Source: Cardinium hertigii_C | GTDB lineage: Bacteria; Bacteroidota; Bacteroidia; Cytophagales; Amoebophilaceae | NCBI RefSeq assembly: GCF_050864855.1 | Contig: NZ_JBOZWW010000054.1 | Location: 1 to 17,391 of the forward strand | DNA length: 17,391 bases | Direction of reading: 5' to 3' | Part shown: piece by piece, positions 7,256 to 16,200 of the stretch | Layout of the letters: every line of letters begins with the position of its first letter | How positions within the stretch are numbered: position 1 is the stretch's first letter | Translations under genes and position numbers: made by a program | Notes under the pieces: model-generated | What the model saw: the letters and a program-made list of their open reading frames with translations, nothing else | The model's database searches: none | Told to the model about the DNA's origin: nothing

Positions 7256-7890
7256 TTTTCTATCTTTTCAAAAATAAATCATTCAAACTTAATAAAAAGC
7301 AAGATAATGACCTAAGGGTTTATCAAGTGGGATCAGGTAACCTCATATTATATATAACACCCCAATAAAGGCAGAAAATATACTTATTGAATCAGTATAA
7401 ATATTAAAATATAAACACTAATTTACTGTAAATCAGATTAATAAATTACTAATGTATATGACCAGAAAATAGGAAAAGGATCAAACAAAATTTATAAAAG
7501 TTGGTCCTAATTTTTCGGTTTACTATTTTTTCAGTCCACGATACTTTTTATCTCCACACTTTTTTTATTAAATTTGATTCTTCAGTGTAATGGCCACATG
7601 ATGGTAGCTACTAGTCATGTATTGGATTCCAGATACATACCCATCAGGAAAATTTTACTGTCCGGCTTTGGGAAAACAACCCGAACTTGCAGTGCATCGT
7701 TTCAACATATAGAGTATAGAAATCCAGTATGAAATGATCAAGAATTATATGGATATATATAAATCAAGAGAAAAAACTGGATACTTTCAAGTTGAAAACC
7801 AGCTGTAAAAAGCCATTCATGCCGTAATCTTAAGCCCTGTATTTGCAATCGAGGGTGGGTTAACTTTTTAATTGATCACAAAGCACAAAT
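7256..7890. other. 635-bp divergent intergenic region, possible decayed coding material
   Basis: This gap separates the divergent OstA-like and rplY genes, so both promoters should be here, but I cannot place them with confidence. No open frame exceeds about 50 codons. At roughly 7560..7740 short open stretches occur on both strands. The plus strand reads a phrase like MVATSHVLDSRYIPIRKILL. The minus strand reads phrases like FPDGYVSGIQYMTSSYHHVA (interrupted upstream by a stop). These overlap each other, so at most one can be real. They look like old gene remains rather than live genes. Confidence 0.5.
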
Positions 7891-8475
7891 ATGAAAGCAA
7901 TAGAGATTTTAGGGTATAAAAGAGCAAATCTCGGTAAAGCCGAATCTAAAAAACTAAGAGCAGCGGCACAAGTCCCAGGGGTACTATATGGTGGTACGGA
8001 GCAAGTACATTTTTATGTACCTATGGTGCTTTTACGTGATTTGATTTATACACCTCATGCCCATTTTGTAGACCTCAATATTGAAGGGTCTATGTACAGA
8101 TGTATTTTACAAGAAATGCAATTCCATCCAGTAAGTGAAATGATGTTGCATGTAGATTTTTTGCAAATTTTTGATACTAAAAAAATTAAAATGGATATCC
8201 CAACTGCATTTGTCGGCAAAGCAATTGGTGTAGCCAAAGGAGGCGTCCTCTCTAAAAAGCAAAGGAAACTGCCTATTTCAGCTTATCCAAATAATATGCC
8301 ATCAATAGTGGATATCGATGTTTCTCATCTTGACTTGGGGCAAATTGTACGAGTGCATCAAATTCCAATAGAAAATTATACTATTTTAGCCTTGCCTAAT
8401 ACACCAGTAGCCTCTATTGAGATTCCAAGGGCATTGCGTAGTGCAGCTAGTAAGGAGGAGAAAAAAGGTAAGTAA
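7891..8475 (+). CDS. rplY: 50S ribosomal protein L25, CTC type
   Basis: This is a 194-residue L25/CTC protein that binds 5S rRNA in the central protuberance of the large subunit. It has the two-domain form. The N-terminal L25 domain (about 1-95) starts MKAIEILGYKRANLGKAESK and contains the VPGVLYGG turn and LHVDFLQI. The C-terminal TL5/CTC beta-domain (about 96-185) contains VDIDVSHLDLGQIVRV. E. coli L25 has only the first domain, so this is the long form found in many other bacteria. The tail is basic (KEEKKGK). The ATG has no strong Shine-Dalgarno sequence. pth follows 68 bp downstream on the same strand, a common gene order that suggests co-transcription. Confidence 0.95.
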   Translation: MKAIEILGYKRANLGKAESKKLRAAAQVPGVLYGGTEQVHFYVPMVLLRDLIYTPHAHFVDLNIEGSMYRCILQEMQFHPVSEMMLHVDFLQIFDTKKIKMDIPTAFVGKAIGVAKGGVLSKKQRKLPISAYPNNMPSIVDIDVSHLDLGQIVRVHQIPIENYTILALPNTPVASIEIPRALRSAASKEEKKGK

Positions 8476-8543
8476 TCATACGTTGCCTTTGGGAAATCGT
8501 TTTGAAGAAATACCATCAATAGCCATAGCGTCTAAAATAGCCT

Positions 8544-9101
8544 ATGAAATTACTACTAGTTGGATTGGGAAATATTGGTCCAGAATATGTCCATACTAGG
8601 CACAATATAGGTTTTTTAGTAGTGGACCATCTAGCAGCTCAACAAAAAGTTACTTTTCAAACAAGTCGGTTGGCTGCTATCTCTTCTTTTACCCACGATC
8701 CACATCAAGTATATATGATTAAGCCTACCACCTATATGAATAATAGTGGTAAATCGGTTCACTATTGGCTGCACTACTTAAAAATACCAGTTGAACAAAG
8801 TTTGACGATCGTAGATGACATCACCCTTCCTTTCGGTACAATGCGTTTGCGGACGAAAGGCACTGATGCAGGCCACAATGGCCTAAAAAGCATTGCCCAT
8901 GCTTTGGCTTCAAACCACTATCCACGCCTTCGAATAGGCATTGGAAATGATTTTCCTAAAGGAAAACTTTCAGATTTTGTTTTAAATAAGTTTAATGAAA
9001 AAGAATTACAAGCAATAGATGACCACCTAGATAAAGCTTATCAAATATTAATGACTTGGTGTCATAAAGGCATTACAAATGCTATGAACCAGTTTAATTA
9101 A
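8544..9101 (+). CDS. pth: Peptidyl-tRNA hydrolase
   Basis: Pth cleaves peptidyl-tRNAs that drop off the ribosome, recycling tRNA. The product has 185 residues, a normal length. The start MKLLLVGLGNIGPEY includes the substrate-binding N10. The catalytic His is H20 in HTRHNIGF. The segment IVDDITLPFG places D91 at the position of the catalytic aspartate D93 of E. coli. N66/N67 in TYMNNSG and N112 in GHNGLKS match the remaining conserved asparagines. The RLRIGIGND motif follows. All active-site residues are therefore present. The gene lies 68 bp after rplY, and the pair is probably one transcript. Confidence 0.96.
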   Translation: MKLLLVGLGNIGPEYVHTRHNIGFLVVDHLAAQQKVTFQTSRLAAISSFTHDPHQVYMIKPTTYMNNSGKSVHYWLHYLKIPVEQSLTIVDDITLPFGTMRLRTKGTDAGHNGLKSIAHALASNHYPRLRIGIGNDFPKGKLSDFVLNKFNEKELQAIDDHLDKAYQILMTWCHKGITNAMNQFN

Positions 9102-9169
9102 ACAAGATACAACGTACCTATTCAGATCAGTTTGGTGGATCAAAAAATAAAATACAAATTAAGCTCTAT

Positions 9170-9281
9170 TAAAAAGCTTTCAAGGCACTGCTTATAAATG
9201 ATGCACCAATTCGCTTAGTACGGAATGTAAGGAGGTGTCTTTTGTTTTTCCAAGTATAAACAGTGCCTTGAAAGCTTTTTA
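9170..9281. mobile_element. 112-bp inverted-repeat (MITE-like) element
   Basis: The left arm, T plus AAAAAGCTTTCAAGGCACTG (9170..9190), has a perfect 21-bp reverse complement at 9261..9281. The match continues inward for ten more bases with three mismatches, giving about 30-bp arms around a roughly 50-bp centre. The centre is less AT-rich than its surroundings and codes for nothing. Size and layout fit a miniature inverted-repeat element or a deleted insertion sequence. A clean target-site duplication is not visible. An alternative is a long-stem structured RNA downstream of pth. Confidence 0.6.
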
Positions 9282-9491
9282 TACAGGGTTATTTTTGTGC
9301 TTCTTAAGAAGGTAATGGCATGGTTACAGGTGATTGAATAGATATACCATAGGACCTAGTAAAAGTATGGGATTTACTTATGGGTTTTAGCGCCTAACAG
9401 GAGCACTATATTCATACCACCTTTTACTTCATGAACACAACTAACCAAGTAAAAAGTAACATCTAACACTTAATGTTCTTTTGCAATAGTA

Positions 9492-9509
9492 CTTTGCAAA
9501 TTTGCAAAG
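9492..9509. repeat. 18-bp perfect palindrome
   Basis: CTTTGCAAATTTGCAAAG reads the same on both strands with no spacer. It lies between two convergent genes, so it is an unlikely operator for either. Its function is unknown. Confidence 0.7.
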
Positions 9510-9642
9510 CGTTAGAAGCTTAAAGTAGATACTATTTTGTTATTTAACAGCCTTCTTGATCTGAATAGATACCATGACATTCTTACATTAGATTTTTTAT
9601 CAAGTTTTTTTCTCATATTAGAAAAAACATTTTATCATTGTC

Positions 9643-9661
9643 TATCATTGCCATAATGATA
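9643..9661 (-). terminator. Weak hairpin downstream of the HU gene
   Basis: TATCATT and AATGATA form a 7-bp stem with a 5-nt loop, 27 bp beyond the HU stop on the minus strand. A run of six Ts follows only about 15-20 nt later, and the stem is AT-only, so termination here is doubtful. Confidence 0.25.
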
Positions 9662-9687
9662 GCACTATATATCTAGCCTTATAAAGG

Positions 9688-9975
9688 TTATGTAGCACCA
9701 GCCGCTTTAATTTTTGCTGCAAAGAACTTAGAATGCTTAAAAAATGGAATATAGTGTTCCTCTACAACGATAGCTGTATTGGTACTAATATTACGCCCAA
9801 TTTTTTTAGCACGTTTCTTTTTAGAAAAACTACCAAAACCACTAAAATGTACGCGATGATCATCTATTACAGCATCTTGAATAACACGAAATAATTCATC
9901 GATCGTATTTTTAACATCTTCTTTATCAATCCCTGTTTTCCGAGCGATTGCTAAAATTACTTCTGATTTGGTCAT
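9688..9975 (-). CDS. HU-family DNA-binding protein
   Basis: This is a 95-residue histone-like protein that bends and compacts DNA as a dimer. The helical N-terminus (MTKSEVILAIARKTGIDKED) is followed by the core turn GFGSF at residues 46-50 and the basic arm KRAKKIGRNI at 54-63. The C-terminal segment is IPFFKHSKFFAAKIK. The usual RNP at the arm tip, whose proline inserts between base pairs, is RNI here; this form is common in Bacteroidota HU proteins. The length is slightly above the typical 90. The ATG at 9975 is clear. It stands alone on the minus strand. Whether it is the main HU or one of several paralogues cannot be told from this window. Confidence 0.93.
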   Translation of the reverse strand: MTKSEVILAIARKTGIDKEDVKNTIDELFRVIQDAVIDDHRVHFSGFGSFSKKKRAKKIGRNISTNTAIVVEEHYIPFFKHSKFFAAKIKAAGAT

Positions 9976-10202
9976 GGTATATAGAGATTTAAAAATTATA
10001 TAGCGATTTATCTAGATGGATAGTTTAGCACTACACCCACCCACAATATGCTATGATAACATGTTCATTATTATCCTGTGAATTTACATGAGACAGGTTG
10101 AACTTGCAATTATTTTCCTACATAAAACGATTATTTTTTTTGATAAATAGTAATTTATACATTAAATTTGTATTTCATCGTAGAAGTCGTTAGAAATTTT
10201 AC

Positions 10203-10276
10203 GGTCTGGTAGTTCAGTTGGTTAGAATGCCTGCCTGTCACGTAGGAGGTCGCGGGTTCGAGTCCCGTCCAGACCG
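10203..10276 (+). tRNA. tRNA-Asp (GTC)
   Basis: A full cloverleaf can be drawn. The acceptor GGTCTGG pairs with CCAGACC, with G as discriminator. The anticodon loop within CCTGTCACG gives anticodon GTC, and the T arm contains GGTTCGAGTCC. The 3' CCA is not encoded, so maturation needs RNase Z (partly in this window) and CCA-adding enzyme. Confidence 0.97.
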
Positions 10277-10315
10277 CTTCTTTCCGAGGTTAAGATAGAA
10301 AAATCGTTCCACTAG

Positions 10316-10362
10316 TACATACTAAGGTTTCGTATGTAAATAAAGTTACATGTAGATGTAAC
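10316..10362 (+). other. Two small hairpins downstream of tRNA-Asp
   Basis: TACATAC (10316..10322) pairs with GTATGTA (10332..10338), and GTTACAT (10345..10351) pairs with ATGTAAC (10356..10362). Neither is followed by a U-tract. They may help end or process the tRNA transcript, but this is only a structural observation. Confidence 0.35.
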
Positions 10363-10502
10363 AAGCCATAGGTTAATAGCCTAATCGATGGATAAAATAG
10401 TAGTCAATTATGTAAATCAAAGCTAAGGATGTATGGCCTATGGGCATTGCTATTTAACCTGCTATTTCCGTGGCTTTTTCTATTCTTTATATACCATTGC
10501 AC

Positions 10503-10961
10503 ATGATTCAAAGAATTCAATCGCTTTATTTAGGCATAGTCTGTATGGCTATGGCTGCTTTTTTGAACGTTTCAGTTTGGGTAAAAGTAAGTTTAGATCG
10601 TATTTGTACCATCAAACCGTATGCACTTATTCTTTCTACAGATCAATATATTATATTTCCCTATGGTTGTTGCGCTTTGTACTGCTGTTACCTTATGGGA
10701 ACAGCAGTATATGCCATCATGCGGCATAACCATAGAAAATTACAACTCCATTTAACTACACACATCAGCCTACTATTAATTATACTAGGGGTGGCCATTT
10801 GGATGTTGGTTAACAAGGCGAATAGGGGCTATTTGCCAAATGGATATAGCAGCTATAAAGTAGGAATCGTTTTTCCCTTCATCGCTTTAGTAGCCAACCT
10901 ATTGGCACGGCATCATATTCAAAAAGATATCCGATTGGTGAATGAGGACTCTTTGCGCTAA
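10503..10961 (+). CDS. DUF4293 family membrane protein
   Basis: This 152-residue integral membrane protein belongs to DUF4293, a Bacteroidota family of unknown function. The start at 10503 is chosen because the family begins with MIQRIQSLYL. An earlier in-frame ATG at 10470 would add 11 residues of no family character. Four hydrophobic segments are visible, at about residues 7-26, 50-72, 85-103 and 119-136. The C-terminus ends with RLVNEDSLR, close to the family's terminal charged motif. It stands alone between two tRNA genes. Frame and length look intact. Role unknown. Confidence 0.88.
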   Translation: MIQRIQSLYLGIVCMAMAAFLNVSVWVKVSLDRICTIKPYALILSTDQYIIFPYGCCALYCCYLMGTAVYAIMRHNHRKLQLHLTTHISLLLIILGVAIWMLVNKANRGYLPNGYSSYKVGIVFPFIALVANLLARHHIQKDIRLVNEDSLR

Positions 10962-11076
10962 GGGGGACCCCATATTATCACTATCTATCCATTGGGAGAG
11001 ATTGGAGCTACTTTTGGATTTATTTGCAGCTTATTTTCGTTTAGACTAGTTGTCGCTTTTCTATCATTCAAGCTGT

Positions 11077-11149
11077 GCGCTCGGAAGGACTCGAACCCTC
11101 AACCTTCGGAGCCGAAATCCGACGTTCTATCCGGTTGAACTACGAGCGC
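11077..11149 (-). tRNA. tRNA-Arg (TCG)
   Basis: On the minus strand GCGCTCG pairs with CGAGCGC, with A as discriminator. The anticodon stem TCGGA/TCCGA encloses the loop TTTCGGC, giving anticodon TCG, which reads CGA and probably other CGN codons. The T arm contains GGTTCGAGTCC. CCA is not encoded. It lies antisense to its neighbours and ends 85 bp before lolD. Confidence 0.95.
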
Positions 11150-11234
11150 ATGACCAAAATTTTGTATATTTACAACCTATTTTTACAGCAAACTTTTAAA
11201 GTTGAACTAAAAATACAAAATTTTATGCATATAT

Positions 11235-11891
11235 ATGCTTGTAGCCAAACAAGTTTGTAAATCTTACCATGGATATAAAATTCTGAAACAGATCGATCTA
11301 TGCATCCATACGGGGGAAATAGTCGCCATTATGGGCCCCTCTGGAGCTGGAAAAACTACGTTATTACATCTTTTATCTGCATTAGAGAGGCCAGATAGTG
11401 GCCTTTTAATACTGGATGGAATAGATCTTATAGCACTGAAAGATCGTGCATTGGCAACATTTAGAAATAAAAAAGTAGGATTTGTATTTCAGTTTCATAA
11501 CCTTTTACCCGAATTTACCCTTTTCGAAAACGTCTGTATGCCCGGCTATATTGGCGCTTTTTCTAAAAAAGAAGTAGTCCAAAAAGCCAGTCACCTTTTA
11601 GATTTACTTGGCATTAGCCATCGAAAAAACTACTTACCGGAGGCTGTTTCTGGAGGAGAACGACAGCGTGCTGCTATGGCTAGGGCATTGATCAACGATC
11701 CATCTATTGTGTTTGCTGATGAACCCAGTGGTAATCTTGATTCCAAAAATGCAGAAATGCTACATGCACTTTTCTTAGATCTTTCTAAGCGGCTAAAGCA
11801 AACTTTCGTTTTGGTAACCCATAACCAATCATTGGCAACTATTACAGATAAAGTTTTACTACTAAAAGATGGTATATTACAGCCAGCTTAA
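11235..11891 (+). CDS. lolD: ABC transporter ATP-binding protein, LolD type
   Basis: This is a 218-residue ATPase of the LolD/MacB group, whose members drive LolCE to pull lipoproteins out of the inner membrane. Motifs present: Walker A GPSGAGKTT at 34-42, Q-loop Q86 in FVFQFHNLLPEFT, signature SGGERQR at 139-145, Walker B IVFADEP at 158-164 with E163, D-loop SGNLD at 165-169, and switch H196 in VTHNQ. The Q-loop phrase HNLLPEFTLFENV is typical of LolD. All catalytic residues are present. The membrane partner is not next to it, which is usual in Bacteroidota. Lipoprotein export fits with the lipoprotein gene in this window, though other substrates cannot be excluded. Confidence 0.88.
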   Translation: MLVAKQVCKSYHGYKILKQIDLCIHTGEIVAIMGPSGAGKTTLLHLLSALERPDSGLLILDGIDLIALKDRALATFRNKKVGFVFQFHNLLPEFTLFENVCMPGYIGAFSKKEVVQKASHLLDLLGISHRKNYLPEAVSGGERQRAAMARALINDPSIVFADEPSGNLDSKNAEMLHALFLDLSKRLKQTFVLVTHNQSLATITDKVLLLKDGILQPA

Positions 11892-11986
11892 AGTTGTAGC
11901 GGGCAACCCTAAAGCATAGGGGCAATTATGATCCCTTAAAAAGTAAAAAAACAGTTCGTTTTTAAATATAAAAAATCAATCTTATC

Positions 11987-13006
11987 ATGCAATCTCCACA
12001 AAAGATTCTAGCAGATTTGCAAAAAAACAGCTATGCCCCTATTTATTTTTTGCAAGGAGAAGAAGTATATTATATCGATGCCATTACACAATATCTCGAA
12101 GAAAAACTACTGACGCCAGCTGAACAAAACTTTAATTTAACCATTTTTTATGGGAAAGAATGCAGCATGGCTACACTACTTACCCAAGCACGCCGTTTTC
12201 CAATGGCCGCTAGCCTACAAGTGGTTATCGTCAAAGAAGCACAAGAGATGGCAGACTTAAAAAACGGGATGGGCCAACAGCTATTATTACATTATGTGCA
12301 GCATCCACAACCTACTACTTTATTGGTTTTTGCACACAAATACAAAACAATAGATGGAAGAAGTGCTTTTGGAAAAGCATTAAGCAAACACAATGTGTTG
12401 ATTACTTCCAAAAAACTATATGATGCACAATTGCCTGCTTTTATCAAGTCTTTTGTACAAAACCTTCAACTGTCTATCACAGAAGAAGCGGTTTACTTAG
12501 TAGAAGCCTATATAGGTAATGATTTAACCAGAATAGCCAGTGAACTCCATAAATTACGTATTAACCTTACTCCAAACAGTACAATTACAGATGATACCGT
12601 AGAAGCCTATATAGGGCTACACAAGCCTTTCAATGTATTTGAACTACAAAAAGCCATTATGCAGAAAGATTATCCCAGAAGCTACCAAATGATTGGTATT
12701 TGTGCATCTAGTGCCAAAGAACATGCTGCGTTGCCTATTGTAACCATCTTATACAATCTTTTTGCCAAGCTACTGGTATTGCACCAAACCAAAGAAACCA
12801 TTCCTACTAAGATTGCACAACAAGTTGATATACATCCCTATTTTATAAAAGGGTATCTTGATGCGGTCCAAAAGTATACATTGCGCCAAACCATGCATAA
12901 CATAACCTTTCTCCATCAAGCGGATCTTCAATTAAAAGGCATTCATTCCAATATGAATGATTTCCAAATTATGAAAGAATTAATTTTTAAATTGATGCAC
13001 CCTTAA
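11987..13006 (+). CDS. holA: DNA polymerase III delta subunit (clamp loader)
   Basis: This 339-residue delta subunit opens the beta sliding clamp within the clamp-loader complex. The N-terminal AAA+-like domain starts MQSPQKILADLQKNSYAPIY and continues FLQGEEVYYIDAITQYLEE, the family hallmark at about residues 20-40. As in other delta subunits no working P-loop is present. The middle contains RRFPMAASLQVVIVKEAQEM and YIGNDLTRIASELHKL, the conserved end of the domain III region. The C-terminal collar helices contain FNVFELQKAI. Length is typical. It lies 95 bp after lolD on the same strand and may share its transcript. The frame is intact. Confidence 0.93.
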   Translation: MQSPQKILADLQKNSYAPIYFLQGEEVYYIDAITQYLEEKLLTPAEQNFNLTIFYGKECSMATLLTQARRFPMAASLQVVIVKEAQEMADLKNGMGQQLLLHYVQHPQPTTLLVFAHKYKTIDGRSAFGKALSKHNVLITSKKLYDAQLPAFIKSFVQNLQLSITEEAVYLVEAYIGNDLTRIASELHKLRINLTPNSTITDDTVEAYIGLHKPFNVFELQKAIMQKDYPRSYQMIGICASSAKEHAALPIVTILYNLFAKLLVLHQTKETIPTKIAQQVDIHPYFIKGYLDAVQKYTLRQTMHNITFLHQADLQLKGIHSNMNDFQIMKELIFKLMHP

Positions 13007-13045
13007 ATTGACTTGTGAAAAGCCAACAAGTTCTATTCAGTAGGT

Positions 13046-13074
13046 GCTATTTTGCAGACAAAATGTAAAATAGC
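13046..13074 (+). other. Hairpin in the holA-TPR intergenic region
   Basis: GCTATTTT (13046..13053) pairs with AAAATAGC (13067..13074) across a 13-nt loop. A near-palindrome, GCTATGCTAGCGTAGC, follows directly. There is no U-run after it, so it is not a clear terminator for holA. Confidence 0.4.
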
Positions 13075-13168
13075 TATGCTAGCGTAGCAAGATAAAATAG
13101 AAATTCCTATTTTGGAGCTATAGAATGTACGAACCATTTTTATAAATGGAGCCCATTATCGGCCCTCT

Positions 13169-13264
13169 ATGCTACTTAGTGGTATAGGCATATTGACCCA
13201 GTTTGCTATAGCACCAAAACTGTTACCAGAGAAGCGGTTTACTTTGAAGCTAATATACTTATGA
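13169..13264 (+). CDS. Possible small ORF or gene remnant overlapping the TPR gene start
   Basis: A 31-codon frame starts at ATG 13169, reads MLLSGIGILTQFAIAPKLLP and ends FTLKLIYL. Its TGA (13262..13264) overlaps the TPR gene's ATG (13261..13263) as ATGA. The same frame is open upstream for about 15 more codons to a TAG, without another ATG. The hydrophobic residues and the terminal alternating pattern (RFTLKLIYL) resemble the last strand of an outer-membrane beta-barrel, so it may be the tail of a decayed gene. Alternatively it is a short leader coupled to TPR translation. Confidence 0.35.
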   Translation: MLLSGIGILTQFAIAPKLLPEKRFTLKLIYL

Positions 13265-16200
13265 TACAACGAATATACACCGTTATGGCAATGGCCATTT
13301 TCTTCATGACTATCCCTTATAAGGGATACCCTTCAACCAACCATTCGTCTGTCTCATTTCCAGAGGCTATCTTTCATGAAGGGTTAATCCACTTTGACCA
13401 ACAGGAATATGCAGCGGCACAAAAGTACTTCGAAACCTATACAACCCAGCAGTCCAAAAAATACAAGCAAGAAGAAGCTGCTTATTATTTGGTCTTATCT
13501 GCCTTAGAAAACAAAGATCCCCATATAGTGATGCTGTTACAATATTTTATAGTAAAGCATCCTACTAGTCCACATGTAGAAACTGTGCGTTATCATTTGG
13601 CCCATTGTTTTTCTAAAGTAGGTTTGTGGGATAAAAGCCTCACCCTATATCAAAATATTAATCCAGATCGCTTAACACCTAAAGCACGCACAGCATTTCA
13701 ATATGCGATAGGAGCTACCTATTTGCAATTAAAAGATTGGGAAAATGCAAAAAAAAGTTTTTTAGCTATTAAGAAAAAAACACATCCTTACTATTACCCT
13801 GCACAATTACAGATGGCGTATATAGCTTTTGAGCAAGGAGATTATGATGGTGCACTAGTCGCACTACAAGCAGCCAAGACAAAATACAAAGAAGAAACCC
13901 AAAGTTTGATTGTAAAGGTATACCATAAAGCAGGCAACTTTTCATCATTGTTAGCCTATGTGCAGAGTTGTCCGGCTTCATCTTTTGGCAGACAAGATCA
14001 ACTTCTTATTGGGGATGCCTACTTTTTTCTCAAACAATATCCAGCAGCCATTGTCCACTATCAAGCAGCCTTAGATAAAGATACCGTCCGTATGACATGG
14101 GCTAAGCTGGGCCATGCGTTATACAAAACGGGACAATACCCTGAAGCAGAAACCTGTTTTCAGAAATTGTTAGAAAAGGAAGATCATCCCGGTCAAATTG
14201 CTGCCTACTATAGTGGGCTAATGTACGAAAAAAAAGGTAACCTGTCAGCGGCAACAGCTGCTTTTGTCCAAGCTGCACGGCTAAAATTTGATCCAGCCAT
14301 CAGCGATTTAGCAGCGATCAAAGGTGCAAGCTTACATTACCAACAGGGCGCCATTGCAGAAGTTATAGAAACAATGACGGCTTTTATTCAAGCCCGACCA
14401 GATAGTAAAAATCTTTCGGCTGCACAAGCCTTACTGGTAACTTGTTATTACAAAATAAAGGCTTACCAACAGGCCATAGATTATATGGCCGCACTGCCCT
14501 ATAAAACAGAACCACTTTTAAGATTATACCAGAAAGCACTTTTTTACCAAGGATTATCAGCATACAATGCAGATAGGTTCGATGCTGCCATACAATATTT
14601 AAAACAATCTCTACTTTTCCCTTGTAAATCCGCTTTGGTACTACAAGCCCAGTTTTGGTTAGGAGAAGCCTTTTCTGCCCTTGGCGCATATGAAAAAGCT
14701 TTAAGATTTTACAAAAAATATCGGCAACAAGATGGGGTAAATACACTTTATTATGCAAAAAACCTATATGGATTAGCCTATAGTTACTTTAACACGGGCC
14801 ATTACACCACTGCCGCCCAAACGTTTGAAGCCTATATAAGGATTACCCAAAAACAGCCTGCTGCTACCCACTATGATGCCATTCTTAGGTTGGCTGATTG
14901 TTATTATGTAAAGAAAGATTACAAAGAAGCGCTTAGGCTGTATGCACGTGTGTATACCTATCATTCTGCCCATGTTCGCTACCAAGAAGCTCTGATTTAC
15001 GAGATATTAGGAGACAAAGTTCAGGCAGAGCGTTGCCTACAAGAAATATTCATACATCATACAGAGACCAAGTATTATGAAAAAGCATGCTATCATAAAG
15101 CTTGTACTATATTCAACGCAGGCCACTATGAAGCAGCCATTCAATCATTTAGCCACCTTATCCAACGGCAGCCAACCAGTGATTTACAACCAGAGTTATT
15201 AATCAAACGAGGACTTGCGTATGAAAATCTTCAAAGATATGAATCCGCTGCTGCAGACTATCAAGTGATTTTAGATCAATATCCCACTCACTTCCATGCA
15301 GAAAGTGCTTTAATGGCATTATGCAACCTATTCGCTGTACAAGGAATCCCTGAAAAAGCAGACGTATATTTAAAAAAGTATGCCCATATAACGCAAAAGT
15401 TGGCTAGTCATTCCGATGAGCAGGCCATTGGTGCGGCCAAACAGCTCTTTTATAATCAGGCTTATCATAAAGTATTGCAAAAACTGGCTGGTTTTGATAA
15501 GCACTATCCCTCTAGTCAGTGGCTTTCAGAAGCTTATTTTTTAATGGCAGAAAGCTATTATAGGCTGCAAAAGCAGGGTCCAGCTATACGTTATTATAAA
15601 AAGGTAATAGCTCAAACTACTTTCCATAAAAAAGCATGGCTAAGAATGGGTGACCTAGCTTACCAAAGCAAACGTTTTAAAGAAGCCATTACCCATTACC
15701 AAAAATTACAGAAGATGGAACTGACAAACAAGGAATACCATCATACCTTAATGGGGCTTATAAAAGCTAGTTTTGTCCTAAAAAAATACCAAATTACCAC
15801 ACCAGCTTGTTTACAATTGTTGAATAGCCCTAAGGATGCACCAGTTGAAACCCTCCAACAGGCTGGGCTTTATCTAGGCAAAATAGCCATGCAACGATCA
15901 GAATATAAACGTGCTGCAAGCCATTTTTTAAAAGCTAGTAAGCCATTGCATACCGCTACAGCATCAGAGGCACAATATCTATTGGCCCATACAGCATTTA
16001 AACGAAAAGCTTATACCACTTCTTTAGATATTTTATTTGACCTAATAGAAAAATATCCACACAATATACATTATATAGATGGAGCTTTTTTGCTAATGGC
16101 GGACAATTACATAATGTTAGGGAACCTTACACAGGCTAAAGCTACTTTGGACTCTATGATTCAGCAATCCAAAAATAAAAACAATATTGCAGTTGCTAAG

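Larger units (their letters stand above)
9102..9687. other. 586-bp intergenic region between pth and HU
   Basis: The two genes converge on this gap. It carries an inverted-repeat element at 9170..9281, an 18-bp perfect palindrome at 9492..9509, and a small hairpin at 9643..9661. I see no open frame of believable length and no RNA gene. The remainder looks like neutral AT-rich sequence. Confidence 0.55.

Noticed and set aside
8417..8599. 60-codon frame across the rplY-pth junction
   Set aside because: It overlaps both real genes in another frame and has no family features.
10433..10729. 98-codon frame overlapping the DUF4293 gene
   Set aside because: The overlapping frame matches DUF4293 at both ends and has four membrane segments; this one is Tyr/Ser-rich with no family character.
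11075..11260. 61-codon frame beginning MRSEGLEPSTFGAEIR
   Set aside because: It reads through the complement of tRNA-Arg. This is a familiar false protein arising from tRNA genes.
11900..11970. Terminator between lolD and holA
   Set aside because: Only 4-5 bp stems (CCCTA/TAGGG, AAAAAC/GTTTTT) are present, too weak to call.
14384..14758. 124-codon minus-strand frame inside the TPR gene
   Set aside because: It is antisense to well-formed TPR repeats, has no start context and resembles no known protein.
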